A stretch of DNA of 64,000 bases from an uncultured Gammaproteobacteria bacterium. Lineage in GTDB: Bacteria; Pseudomonadota; Gammaproteobacteria; CAKMZV01. This document shows positions 9,372 through 20,841 of this stretch, piece by piece. Location of the stretch: assembly GCA_929200535.1 (NCBI GenBank), contig CAKMZV010000002.1, positions 11,537 to 75,536 on the forward strand. The letters run 5' to 3'. Made by a program: the position numbers and the translations under genes. The notes under the pieces are model-generated. The model saw only the letters and a list, made by a program, of their open reading frames with translations, made no database searches and was not told the origin of the DNA. Positions within the stretch are counted from its first letter, which is position 1. Each line of letters opens with the position of its first letter.

Positions 9372-9423
9372 GTTATCAAAACTATCGGAAAGAGTGCAAA
9401 TGTCGCGCCCTTCCTTTTAAGAT

Positions 9424-9446
9424 TATACCCATTTGCGATGGGTATA
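9424..9446. other. Hairpin upstream of thiC
   Basis: TATACCCA (9424-9431) and TGGGTATA (9439-9446) form an 8-bp inverted repeat with a seven-base loop, between tRNA-Ser and thiC. No T-run follows. It could be an operator, a weak terminator or chance. It is not a TPP riboswitch. Confidence 0.35.
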
Positions 9447-9466
9447 TATTACAATCAATAGTATAC

Positions 9467-9514
9467 TGCATAAAAGATATGACTTACCTGCAAGCAGTGC
9501 AAACACTTCTACTT
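9467..9514. mobile_element. Fragment of the ~297-bp mini-element upstream of thiC
   Basis: TGCATAAAAGATATGAC matches the element tip, and TACCTGCAAGCAGTGCAAACAC matches (one mismatch) an internal segment of the full copies in reverse orientation. The two are joined directly here, so the copy has lost its middle and its ends. It lies about 75 bp before the thiC start and may overlap the promoter region. Confidence 0.5.
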
Positions 9515-9560
9515 AATGCACTTCATAAAGATTTTGTACAAAAGCCTTTTTACCTTTTAA

Positions 9561-11985
<2,425 letters not shown>

Positions 11986-11992
<7 letters not shown>

Positions 11993-12000
11993 AGGTTTTT
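11986..12000 (+). terminator. Weak terminator at the hslV stop
   Basis: A CCTTTAAAGG palindrome (11986-11995) overlapping the stop codon is followed at once by five T. The stem is short and AT-rich, so the strength is doubtful, but the position between two convergent genes fits. Confidence 0.4.
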
Positions 12001-12031
12001 GTACTTAGGATGTTTCTATACAGATGCGATG

Positions 12032-12376
12032 CTATTTGTCTTTAAGAGAGGTGGGATTAGCTTCAATGTTGTGTTTTTTCATCGCGATTACTTTTCCTTG
12101 AGAGTCAAATGTTAAGATAAAATGTTTGCGGAAAAATTTACCAGAGGATAGCCTACGTTGATAAACATAGATCCATTGGTTAGGATCAGTAGGGTGAAGC
12201 AGCAAGGGGGCTCCCATATATGACTTTACTTGGGCTTGAGAGGTGCCTATTTTTATTTTATCAACTTGCTCTTTTTCGATAATATTGCCTTGTTGGCGTT
12301 CAGAGCGGTGTAAGCAACCACTTGCGGTTAGTAGTGCACAAATTAGGAAAAATATGCCATAAGGCTTTAATCTCAT
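12032..12376 (-). CDS. bamE: Outer membrane assembly lipoprotein BamE (SmpA)
   Basis: The 114-residue protein has a signal peptide with lipobox TASGC, so it is lipidated at about Cys21. The mature domain carries the BamE pattern: VDKIKIGTSQAQVKSYMGAP and a WIYVYQRR strand. BamE is a minor subunit of the beta-barrel assembly machinery on the periplasmic face of the outer membrane, binding BamD. It overlaps the end of asd by 4 nt (ATGA) and is probably the last gene of the leuB-M23-bactofilin-asd-bamE minus-strand run. The pairing with asd looks positional only. Confidence 0.9.
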   Translation of the reverse strand: MRLKPYGIFFLICALLTASGCLHRSERQQGNIIEKEQVDKIKIGTSQAQVKSYMGAPLLLHPTDPNQWIYVYQRRLSSGKFFRKHFILTFDSQGKVIAMKKHNIEANPTSLKDK

Positions 12377-13398
12377 AAGTAATTACTAATGAGTTCTTCA
12401 GCAATTTGAATAGCGTTAGTTGCCGCACCTTTGCGTATATTATCAGCAACTACCCACATATTTAATTCGTTAGGATGACTTAGACCTTGGCGGATACGAC
12501 CAACAAAAACTTGATCTTCATGGGCTGCATCAAGAACAGTGGGGTAGGTGTTTGTGGAGGGATCGTCCATTAAAATTACACCTTCAGCTTGTGATATTAG
12601 TTGCTTTGCTTGTGATGCAGAAATGGGTTCTTTGGTTTGAATATGTAGTGCTTCACTGTGCCCATAAACAACCGGGACTCTAACGGTTGTAGGATTAACT
12701 TGAATAGAGTCATCTGAGAAAATTTTCTTTGTTTCATTGACCATTTTCATCTCTTCTTTAGTAAATCCATTTTCAAGAAAAACATCAATGTGTGGTAAGC
12801 AGTTAAAGGCAATTTGCTTGGCATATACTTGGGGTTTACTCAATGGTTGAGATTGAGTAATTTGATGAACTTGTTGGTCAAGTTCATCAATTGCTTTCTT
12901 TCCTGAACCAGAAACTGCTTGATAGGTTGCCACATTAACACGCTCAATTCCTACCGCATCATAAATCGGCTTTAAAGCCACAACCATTTGAATAGTGGAG
13001 CAGTTCGGGTTTGCAATAATTCCCGTTTTTTGATAGTCTACAATATTCTTTTTATTTACTTCTGGAACAATTAGGGGAACATCTGGGTGCATCCGAAAGT
13101 GAGAGGTGTTATCTACCACGATGCAACCAGCACGAGCAGCCTTAGGGGCATATTCTGCCGAAACACTGCCTCCTGCAGAAAATAAACCAATTTTCGCTTG
13201 TGAAAAATCAAAGTTTGCTATGTTTAAAACTTCTATTTTATTCTTTCCATAAGGGATTTTTTGACCTGCTGAGCGACTACTGGCAAGTGCATAGATGTTT
13301 TCAACAGGAAAACCTTTTGAGTATAGGATAGAGAGCAGCGCTTTTCCAACAGCTCCGGTCGCTCCGGCAACACATAGTCTAATACTTTTATTTTTCAT
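12373..13398 (-). CDS. asd: Aspartate-semialdehyde dehydrogenase
   Basis: The 341-residue protein has an N-terminal NADP-binding motif GATGAVGKALL, the catalytic cysteine in NPNCSTIQM, and the C-terminal VGRIRQGLSHPNELNMWVVADN region. It reduces aspartyl phosphate to aspartate semialdehyde, the branch point to lysine and diaminopimelate, threonine and methionine. Diaminopimelate is a peptidoglycan precursor, so the gene fits functionally beside the M23 peptidase and bactofilin. Its start lies 11 nt inside the bactofilin gene and its stop overlaps bamE, so the set is tightly coupled. Confidence 0.95.
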   Translation of the reverse strand: MKNKSIRLCVAGATGAVGKALLSILYSKGFPVENIYALASSRSAGQKIPYGKNKIEVLNIANFDFSQAKIGLFSAGGSVSAEYAPKAARAGCIVVDNTSHFRMHPDVPLIVPEVNKKNIVDYQKTGIIANPNCSTIQMVVALKPIYDAVGIERVNVATYQAVSGSGKKAIDELDQQVHQITQSQPLSKPQVYAKQIAFNCLPHIDVFLENGFTKEEMKMVNETKKIFSDDSIQVNPTTVRVPVVYGHSEALHIQTKEPISASQAKQLISQAEGVILMDDPSTNTYPTVLDAAHEDQVFVGRIRQGLSHPNELNMWVVADNIRKGAATNAIQIAEELISNYL

Positions 13399-13885
13399 TA
13401 TTTTTTTTGATTTCTCCTAAATCTTCTTCACTATCTTCTACTTCCTCAACCTCCTCAGTAGGCGTTAAATCCATCAGCTGGTGAGATTCTAAATACTCAA
13501 AAACTTCTTTAGGAAGTATATTGTAAAAATCTCTGCTTTCTGGTTTGTGACTGTAACCACTAAATTGGCATCCTGTTTCAAGTCTCTTATAATTTGAACG
13601 AATGTCCGCATTTATTTCTCCTGTCGATAGTAGCTCTAACGAATCACAGTTAATTTGACCTGTGAATTTTCCACTCACAATAAGAGATTGGGCAGAAATA
13701 AACCCTTTGACGCTACCGTTCACGCCAATTGATACGGTTTGTTGTGAGAAAATATTTCCCTCTACGAAACCATCTATATGACAATTTCCCTCTATTTCAA
13801 AGTTTCCTTTGACAGAGCATCCTGCTGTGATGAGGCTTGTTTCTGTATGTTTTTGAATTTTATCACGTTGATTAAAAATACCCAT
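13388..13885 (-). CDS. Bactofilin (polymer-forming cytoskeletal protein)
   Basis: The 165-residue protein has a central DUF583/bactofilin beta-helix (residues ~18-110) made of repeating hydrophobic strands such as IEGNCHIDGFVEGNIF and SVKGFISAQSLIVSGKF. The C-terminal tail is acidic, rich in Glu and Asp. Bactofilins self-assemble without nucleotide into filaments at the inner membrane and localise cell-wall enzymes. The M23 gene directly upstream overlaps this one by 94 nt, the same pairing as ccmA with csd-type peptidases in Helicobacter, so a cell-shape role is likely. Family assignment is firm; the exact role is inferred. Confidence 0.9.
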   Translation of the reverse strand: MGIFNQRDKIQKHTETSLITAGCSVKGNFEIEGNCHIDGFVEGNIFSQQTVSIGVNGSVKGFISAQSLIVSGKFTGQINCDSLELLSTGEINADIRSNYKRLETGCQFSGYSHKPESRDFYNILPKEVFEYLESHQLMDLTPTEEVEEVEDSEEDLGEIKKNNEK

Positions 13886-14763
13886 GGTACCGCCTTGTTT
13901 TTTTTAAATAAATGTTTATAGTTACTGCTATTCCAACGAAGAAAATCTCGCGGATCAATCGCTTTTTTATTGAATAAAATTTCGTAGTGTAAGTGTGCGG
14001 CAGTCACTTGCCCTGTCGCTCCAGATAAACCAACGAGTTGCCCTTTTTTAACCTTGGTTCCTTTTTTGACCTTAAGCTGGCTTAAGTGCGAAAGTAATGT
14101 CTCAAAACCATATTCGTGAGAAATTTTTATAGTCGTGCCAAAACCGTTTAGAACCCCTGAAAATTTTACCACACCATCTGCCGTAGCATATAGAGGCGTT
14201 CCGAGAGGCATTGCTAAGTCTATTCCTTTATGGAAATCCTTTTTTTTGCGAATAGGGTGTATTCGCGGTCCATAATGGCTGGATATGCGATATTTTTTCT
14301 TCGCTGGTAGCCCAAGCGGTAACACTCTTGAGATATAGGCAAGCTCCTTTTTTGAAAGAGGACCAATTGAACTAAAAACAGATTTTTCATCAAAAACTTT
14401 TATCCCTTCATTTAAGTTAATCTTTTCTAATTTTTGATGTATTTGTGTATATACCTCTTTCAATTTTTTAGTTTTTTCTGCTAATTCTGCTAAGGCAACT
14501 TGTTGGTGTTTCTCCCCGTTTTGACTGGTTTGCAGAGCAATATGGGCTTGTTTTTTGGCTTCTATTTCTTGGTTAAGTTGTTTGTTTTTTTCATTGAAAT
14601 AATAAGAAGCCACTGCCCAGCTTAACAATAGGAGTGCCAATCCACCAATAAGTATCACTTTTATCACTCTAAGGTGCAATGTCGATAAGGTAAAGTGGCG
14701 GGAGTTACTTACTCCCGTAATGATAACGCTTAGAGCTTTTTTATCTAAAACGGGGGCGGACAT
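13792..14763 (-). CDS. Membrane-anchored M23 (LytM-type) endopeptidase
   Basis: The 323-residue protein has a short cytoplasmic N-terminus, one transmembrane helix (residues ~33-51), a coiled-coil segment (~55-110) and a C-terminal M23 domain. The zinc ligands are visible in HKGIDLAMP and AAHLHYEIL, together with YGPRIHP and GLSGATG. Such enzymes cut peptide crosslinks in peptidoglycan. Its last ~31 codons overlap the bactofilin start in another frame, so synthesis of the two is coupled. The arrangement resembles Csd1/CcmA-type shape modules. The active-site set is complete, so it should be catalytically competent and not a degenerate EnvC-type activator. Confidence 0.9.
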   Translation of the reverse strand: MSAPVLDKKALSVIITGVSNSRHFTLSTLHLRVIKVILIGGLALLLLSWAVASYYFNEKNKQLNQEIEAKKQAHIALQTSQNGEKHQQVALAELAEKTKKLKEVYTQIHQKLEKINLNEGIKVFDEKSVFSSIGPLSKKELAYISRVLPLGLPAKKKYRISSHYGPRIHPIRKKKDFHKGIDLAMPLGTPLYATADGVVKFSGVLNGFGTTIKISHEYGFETLLSHLSQLKVKKGTKVKKGQLVGLSGATGQVTAAHLHYEILFNKKAIDPRDFLRWNSSNYKHLFKKNKAVPWVFLINVIKFKNIQKQASSQQDALSKETLK

Positions 14764-14788
14764 AATAAAAAGTCTAAAATATTAAAGG

Positions 14789-15868
14789 TTATTTTGCATA
14801 GAGTTGAGCGTTTATATAGTCGCCCATTTTTTGCGTACCTATTGCTAACCCTTCATTAGCTATGTCTGCTGTTCTGTGCCCTTGGTTTATAACCTCTCGC
14901 ACAGCAGCTTCCAATCTGTTAGCTGGTTGCTCTAAATCTAAAGAGGTTCTCAATGCCATCGATAAAGAAAGAATTGTTGCTATAGGGTTTGCTTTATCTT
15001 GCCCGGCAATGTCTGGTGCTGATCCGTGCACTGGCTCATATAGGCCTTGCTTGTGCTCATTAAGTGATGCTGAGGGTAGCATTCCGATTGAGCCTGTTAA
15101 CATCGCAGCAATGTCTGATAGAATATCTCCAAACATATTGCCGGTAAGAATAACATCAAATTGTTTGGGACGAGAAACCAGTTGCATCGCCGCATTATCA
15201 ACATACATATGGCTTAATTCTACTTGTGGATATTCGCTGGCAACTTCATCAACAATTTCACGCCACAGGCGCGTCACTTCTAATACATTTGCTTTATCAA
15301 CCGAACATAGTTTTTTATTACGTTGCATTGATAACTCAAACGCTACCCGAGCTACTCGGCGAATTTCTGTTTCATTATAACGATAGGTGTTATAGCCTTC
15401 TCTTTCACCATTTACATCCTTCTGAATTCCTCTTGGTTCACCAAAGTAAAGCCCTCCTGTCAGTTCACGAACAATCAAAATGTCTAAGTTCTTTACGAGT
15501 TCTAATTTTAAAGATGAGGAGTCAGCAAGTTGCTCATAAAGAATGGCTGGGCGAAGGTTTGCAAATAGCCCTAAAGATTTTCGTAAACCCAGTAAGCCAG
15601 CCTCGGGTCGTTTGGCTAATTCGAGGTGATCCCATTTATCACCACCTACTGCACCGAATAAAATTGCATCTGCTTGTTTGCATAAAGAGAGGGTTTCTTG
15701 AGGCAGGGGGGTGCCACAAGAGTCAATAGCAGCTCCACCAATTAGGGCTGTTTGCGTTTCTATATCGTGCCCCTCTTGTATTAGAGTCTGTACGATTTTT
15801 TCTGCTTGTGCAGTCACTTCAGGACCAATCCCATCTCCTGGTAAAAACACTATTTTTTTTGCTTGCAT
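14789..15868 (-). CDS. leuB: 3-isopropylmalate dehydrogenase
   Basis: The 359-residue protein has the isocitrate/isopropylmalate dehydrogenase fold with [11 protein letters not shown] at the N-terminus, the metal- and substrate-binding segment [19 protein letters not shown], and [12 protein letters not shown]. It oxidises and decarboxylates 3-isopropylmalate in leucine synthesis, using NAD. leuA, leuC and leuD are not in this window, so the leu genes are split. It starts the minus-strand run that continues 25 bp on with the M23 peptidase gene, so its promoter probably lies in the 505-bp gap upstream. Confidence 0.95.
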   Translation of the reverse strand: MQAKKIVFLPGDGIGPEVTAQAEKIVQTLIQEGHDIETQTALIGGAAIDSCGTPLPQETLSLCKQADAILFGAVGGDKWDHLELAKRPEAGLLGLRKSLGLFANLRPAILYEQLADSSSLKLELVKNLDILIVRELTGGLYFGEPRGIQKDVNGEREGYNTYRYNETEIRRVARVAFELSMQRNKKLCSVDKANVLEVTRLWREIVDEVASEYPQVELSHMYVDNAAMQLVSRPKQFDVILTGNMFGDILSDIAAMLTGSIGMLPSASLNEHKQGLYEPVHGSAPDIAGQDKANPIATILSLSMALRTSLDLEQPANRLEAAVREVINQGHRTADIANEGLAIGTQKMGDYINAQLYAK

Positions 15869-16373
15869 ATTATTTTATCAAAAAATATTTTAGATTGTGG
15901 TTTCTTTGCTTAAAAGAAAAATTCTTTGCTTAAAAGAAAAAAATAGCCATATATCCCAATCCTTTTCGTCTTATTTATTTGAGAAAAGCCTCTATTCTAT
16001 AATAAATGATATAATCTATATATAAAGAGAGTGTAGATGTCCTTTTAATTTAATATGTTCGCATCTGCCACACATAAAGTATAACTATCTTGGGTCGCTT
16101 TTGCCTTCTATTTGCCTTCTAAATAGTTGGAGATAAAAAGTCCATAAATCATTTTTAATGATCAAGAATAGAAGAAAAAGGTAACTGGTCTTTTTTGTAT
16201 CACAGACTCTAAGCTTGATTTATTTTTTAAGCTCTTTCACTTGTTAATTGTACTGCCTCTCCTTTGAGTTTTATATTTGATTTGTAAGATTTTTGCGGTA
16301 CTTTATACAAAAGTTTCTTTATTTGTGTAAAGTATGTTTATTTAAAAATGATTATTAAATAGTGCCCCACTAA
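15869..16373. other. 505-bp non-coding region between divergent leuB and gspC
   Basis: I see no gene. A 20-bp direct repeat, TTCTTTGCTTAAAAGAAAAA, occurs twice in tandem at 15902-15921 and 15922-15941, just upstream of leuB. The rest is AT-rich with several runs of T. Promoters for leuB and the gsp operon must lie here, but no box pair is clear enough to assign. Confidence 0.5.
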
Positions 16374-17312
16374 GTGACTATTTCACGACTTAATTCTTTC
16401 TTTTCTGCACTTATTTTTTTAGGTGTTGTTGTCCTTTTGGCTCACGTGTGCTCATTGTTACTTTGGCAAATTTTTGACCCAAAACCAACCTATTCAAAAC
16501 CACTTCTTAATCCGGCTATTTTACAAAACAATGACACCGTGAATGAAGGGGAAGTTTTCGCAAAATACCCTTTGTTCGGAAAGCCACCCAAAGTAAAAAA
16601 AATCAAAAAACTCGCTGAAAAGAAGACAAAAAAAGTAACTGCCGTTGCTCCTAAGGTCACCCTAAAGCTAAGAGGAATACTCTCTGGGGCACAGAATTAT
16701 GCCATTATAGAGGTAAAAAAAGAGCAAGATGTCTATGCAGAGAAAGAAAGCGTGTCGTACTTGTATATCGAAAAAATTGCCGATGATTATGTTATTTTCA
16801 GTGATGATGGAATTGAACACAAAATCTTTGTTAGCGACGAGAGTGTTGCTATTGGAGGCGGAACTGCCAGTGATTTTTCTTCTCAACCAAAATCACAAAA
16901 TGATACTAAAAATACTGCCGCTGCAAAAGATAATGCTGCACGAGATAATAATGCTATTCCCACTTATACGCCTAATTTAGCATTTAAGGACCAGCAACGT
17001 CTGAGTAATATAAAAAAAACAATTCGCAAAAACCCTCTAAAAATTATTGGAAAAATAAATACTTTTCCTTATCGTTTAGAAGGAAGGCTCGTTGGCTACC
17101 AAGTGACCCCTGGTTCAGAGCGTTCACTATTTAAAAATGTGGGGCTAAAAGCAGGGGATATTATTGTCAGTGCCAATGGTAGGGAGTTAGGTAATGTAAA
17201 TACATTTACCGAAGGTATGAAGTTTTTAGAGACTTTAGGTAATGCAAAGACCTTAGATTTAATTGTTAATCGAAAGGGAAAAGAGCAAAGAATTTATGTG
17301 ACTTTAGATTAA
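16374..17312 (+). CDS. gspC: Type II secretion system protein GspC
   Basis: The 312-residue protein begins at a GTG directly preceded by an in-frame TAA, so no earlier start is possible. It has one N-terminal transmembrane helix (residues ~11-30), the homology region (about 85-150, with VTLKLRGILSG), a low-complexity Asn/Ala linker, and a C-terminal PDZ domain (YQVTPGSERSLFKNVGLKAGDIIVSANG region). GspC links the inner-membrane platform to the GspD secretin and helps select substrates. It is first of the gspC-D-E-F run. No strong ribosome site is evident. Confidence 0.9.
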   Translation: MTISRLNSFFSALIFLGVVVLLAHVCSLLLWQIFDPKPTYSKPLLNPAILQNNDTVNEGEVFAKYPLFGKPPKVKKIKKLAEKKTKKVTAVAPKVTLKLRGILSGAQNYAIIEVKKEQDVYAEKESVSYLYIEKIADDYVIFSDDGIEHKIFVSDESVAIGGGTASDFSSQPKSQNDTKNTAAAKDNAARDNNAIPTYTPNLAFKDQQRLSNIKKTIRKNPLKIIGKINTFPYRLEGRLVGYQVTPGSERSLFKNVGLKAGDIIVSANGRELGNVNTFTEGMKFLETLGNAKTLDLIVNRKGKEQRIYVTLD

Positions 17313-17314
17313 CT

Positions 17315-17410
17315 GAGACCTTTACACAAAAGATATGACAAGTAAAAAAGTAAAAAATCGCTCTGATTTTTATTCGCAAGTGCTTCAAACGCTGTTACTC
17401 TATGGTTCGT
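17315..17410. mobile_element. Half-length mini-element copy covering the predicted gspD start
   Basis: It begins GAGACCTTTACACAAAAG and follows the right half of the ~297-bp element in reverse orientation up to CTCTATGGTTCGT, where similarity ends. The ATG at 17402 used for gspD lies inside it. Only one end is preserved, so the element is truncated or was interrupted by recombination at the gspD 5' end. Confidence 0.7.
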
Positions 17411-19360
17411 GCAAAAATCAAAAATATAGGTAATAATCAATTAGGTATGTTAATTTTTTCTAATCTTTTTTTACGAAAAGTTTGTGCTCTTTTCGTGCTT
17501 TTTTCAATGCTTATTGGAATGAGTGCGCCTGCTCTTTCTGCCGAAAAGGATACCACATCGCTTAACCTAAAAAACGCGAGTTTGCGTACCTTTATCAGCA
17601 CAGTATCACGTGCCACGGGAAAGAATTTTTTAATCGATCCACGAGTTAAAGGGTCGGTTACCGTTATTATCTCTACTCCTCTTAACTCAAAAGCACTTTA
17701 TCAGGTATTTTTATCTATATTGAGAGTACATAATTTTATTGCGGTTGAAGGAGAGCATTTAACTAAAATTCTGCCAGCAAATAAAAGTAAAACAAGCAGT
17801 GCCTATGTGTCCTCTCGCAACCCTGATTCGTTAGTAACTACGGTGGTTCCGATTAATTATATTAATGCTCAACAAATTATTCCTGTACTTAGACCTTTTG
17901 TTTCTCCTAATTCCTTTCTATCTGCATACGCACCAACAAATGTGCTTATCATACATGATACAGAGGCAAATCTTAATCGCTTAAAAAGATTGATTGACGC
18001 TGCCGACAAGCCAATTAACCAGGGTTTTGAAATTATTCCGGTTCGACATGCCAATGCCGTGGAACTGGCAAAAATCGTAACGACTTTTCTTTCAAAAGAT
18101 AAAAATACTCCAGCTAAACAAAAAGTTCAGCTTGTTGCTGAAGTCCGAACCAATCGTATCATTGTCAAAGCCGATGCCGAACAACGCTTAAAAATTCGAA
18201 CTCTTATCAGCGAGTTAGATATTGAAGATGCACGTGGAAACACCAGTGTTATTTACTTAAAATATGCCAACGCTAAACAAATATTACCTATTTTGCAGGG
18301 TGTTCTCGGTAGCACTGGAGCCGATGGCAAGGCAAAAGCGGGTCCTGTAAATATACAAGCTGATGAAGAAACTAACGCCATCATCCTTACAGCATCTCAG
18401 GATATTGTTGTCTCAGTAAAAAGTATAATCCGTCGTTTGGATATTCGTCGTGCTCAAGTTCTTATTCAGGCAATTATTGCTGAGGTCTCTTCCGATATCA
18501 GAGATACGGTCGGAGTTCAATGGGTCTCGAATGCACGCTTAAATGGTGGTAATACTGGTGCTCTTGTTGGGGCTATTAATTTTGATAACTCTTTACCGAC
18601 AGCCGTTCTTAATCCGACTCAAGCCGCCGCTTCTATACCACTTGGTGCTGGACTTGTGGTTGGAGAAATTCAAGATGAATCAAATAATACTGGGTGGGGG
18701 GCTTTAGTTAATTTACTTAATTCAAATGGACAAGTTAACCTTTTATCCGCACCTTCAATCGTCACCTTAGACAATGAGGAGGCAAGTATTTTGGTTGGAC
18801 AAGAAGTACCTTTTATTACCAATACTCAATTATCTGCAAGTAATACTAATCCTTTCCAAAATTTTGAGCGTAAAGATGTTGGTTTATCACTTAAGGTTAA
18901 GCCGCAAATTAACGAGGGCGATGCCATTAAATTAGAGATTGAACAAGAAATATCGAATATTATTGCGACCGCACGAGCTGCCGATACAGTGACCTCAAAA
19001 CGTACATTAAAAACCTCTGTACTAATCGATGATGGCAAAATTATCGTGCTTGGAGGATTGATGGATGAAGCTGATAACTCCTCTCAACTAAAAGTGCCTC
19101 TTCTCGGTGATATTCCATTGTTAGGCTTTTTCTTTAGCTACAATACTAACTCTTCCGCTAAACGCAATTTAATGCTTTTTATTCGCCCACAAATTATCCG
19201 TGATAGCAAAACCTTAAATGTGCTTTCTCTTGGTAAATACAACGAAATTAGAGCACAGCAATTACAACTTAAAGAAGACGGTGAGCTCGCTCCCATAAAC
19301 TTGAATATAGACGAACTCACTTCAACCAAAACCGATTTAACGCCTCCAAAAAACCAATAA
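17402..19360 (+). CDS. gspD: Type II secretion system secretin GspD
   Basis: The 652-residue frame has a signal peptide ending near SAPALSA, the N0 domain (LNLKNASLRTFISTVSRATG), three KH-like N1-N3 domains (residues ~115-345), and the secretin domain with VGQEVPFITN and VPLLGDIPLLGFFF. It forms the outer-membrane channel of type II secretion. The first residues (MVRAKIK) are encoded by a mini-element; a second ATG at 17447 (MLIFSNLF) gives a more normal signal peptide and may be the real start. It is followed by gspE after 9 bp. Confidence 0.95.
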   Translation: MVRAKIKNIGNNQLGMLIFSNLFLRKVCALFVLFSMLIGMSAPALSAEKDTTSLNLKNASLRTFISTVSRATGKNFLIDPRVKGSVTVIISTPLNSKALYQVFLSILRVHNFIAVEGEHLTKILPANKSKTSSAYVSSRNPDSLVTTVVPINYINAQQIIPVLRPFVSPNSFLSAYAPTNVLIIHDTEANLNRLKRLIDAADKPINQGFEIIPVRHANAVELAKIVTTFLSKDKNTPAKQKVQLVAEVRTNRIIVKADAEQRLKIRTLISELDIEDARGNTSVIYLKYANAKQILPILQGVLGSTGADGKAKAGPVNIQADEETNAIILTASQDIVVSVKSIIRRLDIRRAQVLIQAIIAEVSSDIRDTVGVQWVSNARLNGGNTGALVGAINFDNSLPTAVLNPTQAAASIPLGAGLVVGEIQDESNNTGWGALVNLLNSNGQVNLLSAPSIVTLDNEEASILVGQEVPFITNTQLSASNTNPFQNFERKDVGLSLKVKPQINEGDAIKLEIEQEISNIIATARAADTVTSKRTLKTSVLIDDGKIIVLGGLMDEADNSSQLKVPLLGDIPLLGFFFSYNTNSSAKRNLMLFIRPQIIRDSKTLNVLSLGKYNEIRAQQLQLKEDGELAPINLNIDELTSTKTDLTPPKNQ

Positions 19361-19369
19361 AAAAAGATT

Positions 19370-20827
19370 ATGTTGAGTTTTAGCTTTGCGCGTAAAAATC
19401 AAATACTTGCTGAACAAAACAATGAGGGGTGGGCTATCAGTTATAGTGGCGAATTTAATTTATCTATCTTTACTGAGGCTCAGCGTTCGCTCGGCATTAT
19501 TACCGATATTCATTTTTTAGAAAGCGACTCCTTTGATCAAAAGCTACAAACCCTCTATAGCGGACAAACAGAAGGTTTAGGTGAGTTGAATGCTAGCTTA
19601 GATGATTCTGTAGATTTAGATGAGCTAATACATCAATTAGACGAGCCTGAAGATTTGCTTGAGTCAGATGAAGACGCCCCTATTATTCGCCTATTAAATG
19701 CCTTGTTTTCAGAAGCGATTCGTGCAAATGCTTCGGATATTCATGTTGAATCTTATGAGTCTCGTAATCGTGTACGCTTTCGAGTGGATGGCGTAATGAA
19801 AGAGATGATGACGTTGCAAAAACACATTGCACCGCTGTTAATTTCAAGAATTAAGGTAATGTCTAAACTGGATATTGCTGAAAAACGTATTCCACAAGAT
19901 GGGCGAATTGCACTGCGTCTTGGAGGACGTTCGGTTGATCTAAGGGTCTCTACTCTGCCCTCAGCTCAGGGAGAAAGAGTGGTTATGCGACTGCTTGATA
20001 AGCAGGCAGGACGTCTTAATTTAGATAACCTTGGATTGCCGAAAAAAAACGCCGAATTAGTACACAAACTCATCAACAGCCCCTATGGGATTATTTTGGT
20101 AACTGGACCAACAGGATCGGGAAAAACCACCTCGCTTTATGCCACTCTCACCCAACTTAATGATAATAAACGTAATATTATGACCGTTGAGGATCCCATC
20201 GAATACAATATCGATGGCATCAACCAGACTCAAATCAATGAAAAAATTGATATGACTTTTGCCCGTGGTATTCGAGCAATTTTACGGCAAGATCCAGATG
20301 TGGTGATGGTGGGGGAAATTCGCGATACAGAAACCGCACAAATCTCTGTGCAGGCTTCTTTAACTGGACATTTGGTATTATCTACCCTGCATACCAATAC
20401 CGCCGTGGGAGCAATTACCCGCCTACGTGATATGGGGATTGAATCTTTTTTAATTGCCTCAAGCTTAATAGGCGTTATTGCTCAACGCCTCACCAGACGT
20501 CTATGTAAACATTGCAGAGAACCTTATACTCCCAGCGAAGAGCAGAAAAAAGTAATGGAAATTCCAGCTGAAGAAAATGTATATTTTTATAAAGCAGTCG
20601 GATGTGAAGAATGTTCAAAAACCGGTTATTCAGGACGTATTGGGTTATATGAATTATTAATGATTGATGATACTGTGCGTCAATATATTCATGAAAATGC
20701 CAGTGAGCAAAAAGTGACTGACTATGCTCGCCAACACACGCTGAGCTTACAACAAGAAGCAGTCACACATCTCTTAGACGGTACCACTTCCTTTGAAGAG
20801 GTGGTGCGGGTTATTCATAATCTCTGA
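19370..20827 (+). CDS. gspE: Type II secretion system ATPase GspE
   Basis: The 485-residue protein has the GspE N-terminal domain, the secretion NTPase core with Walker A GPTGSGKT (residues 246-253), an Asp box, Walker B-like RQDPDVVMVGEIRD, and the GspE-specific tetracysteine zinc site (CKHC ... CEEC). It is the hexameric cytoplasmic motor that drives pseudopilus assembly. The zinc motif separates it from PilT retraction ATPases; it is also found in PilB, but the gspC, gspD and gspF neighbours make GspE the best call. Confidence 0.95.
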   Translation: MLSFSFARKNQILAEQNNEGWAISYSGEFNLSIFTEAQRSLGIITDIHFLESDSFDQKLQTLYSGQTEGLGELNASLDDSVDLDELIHQLDEPEDLLESDEDAPIIRLLNALFSEAIRANASDIHVESYESRNRVRFRVDGVMKEMMTLQKHIAPLLISRIKVMSKLDIAEKRIPQDGRIALRLGGRSVDLRVSTLPSAQGERVVMRLLDKQAGRLNLDNLGLPKKNAELVHKLINSPYGIILVTGPTGSGKTTSLYATLTQLNDNKRNIMTVEDPIEYNIDGINQTQINEKIDMTFARGIRAILRQDPDVVMVGEIRDTETAQISVQASLTGHLVLSTLHTNTAVGAITRLRDMGIESFLIASSLIGVIAQRLTRRLCKHCREPYTPSEEQKKVMEIPAEENVYFYKAVGCEECSKTGYSGRIGLYELLMIDDTVRQYIHENASEQKVTDYARQHTLSLQQEAVTHLLDGTTSFEEVVRVIHNL

Positions 20828-20841
20828 TAGGATTTATATCG

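Noticed and set aside
9178-9461. Short open frames across the tRNA-Ser region
   Set aside because: They read through the tRNA and repeat remnants and have no coding signature.
14862-15729. Plus-strand open frames of up to 172 codons within leuB
   Set aside because: leuB is a complete, conserved gene on the other strand. These are antisense shadows.
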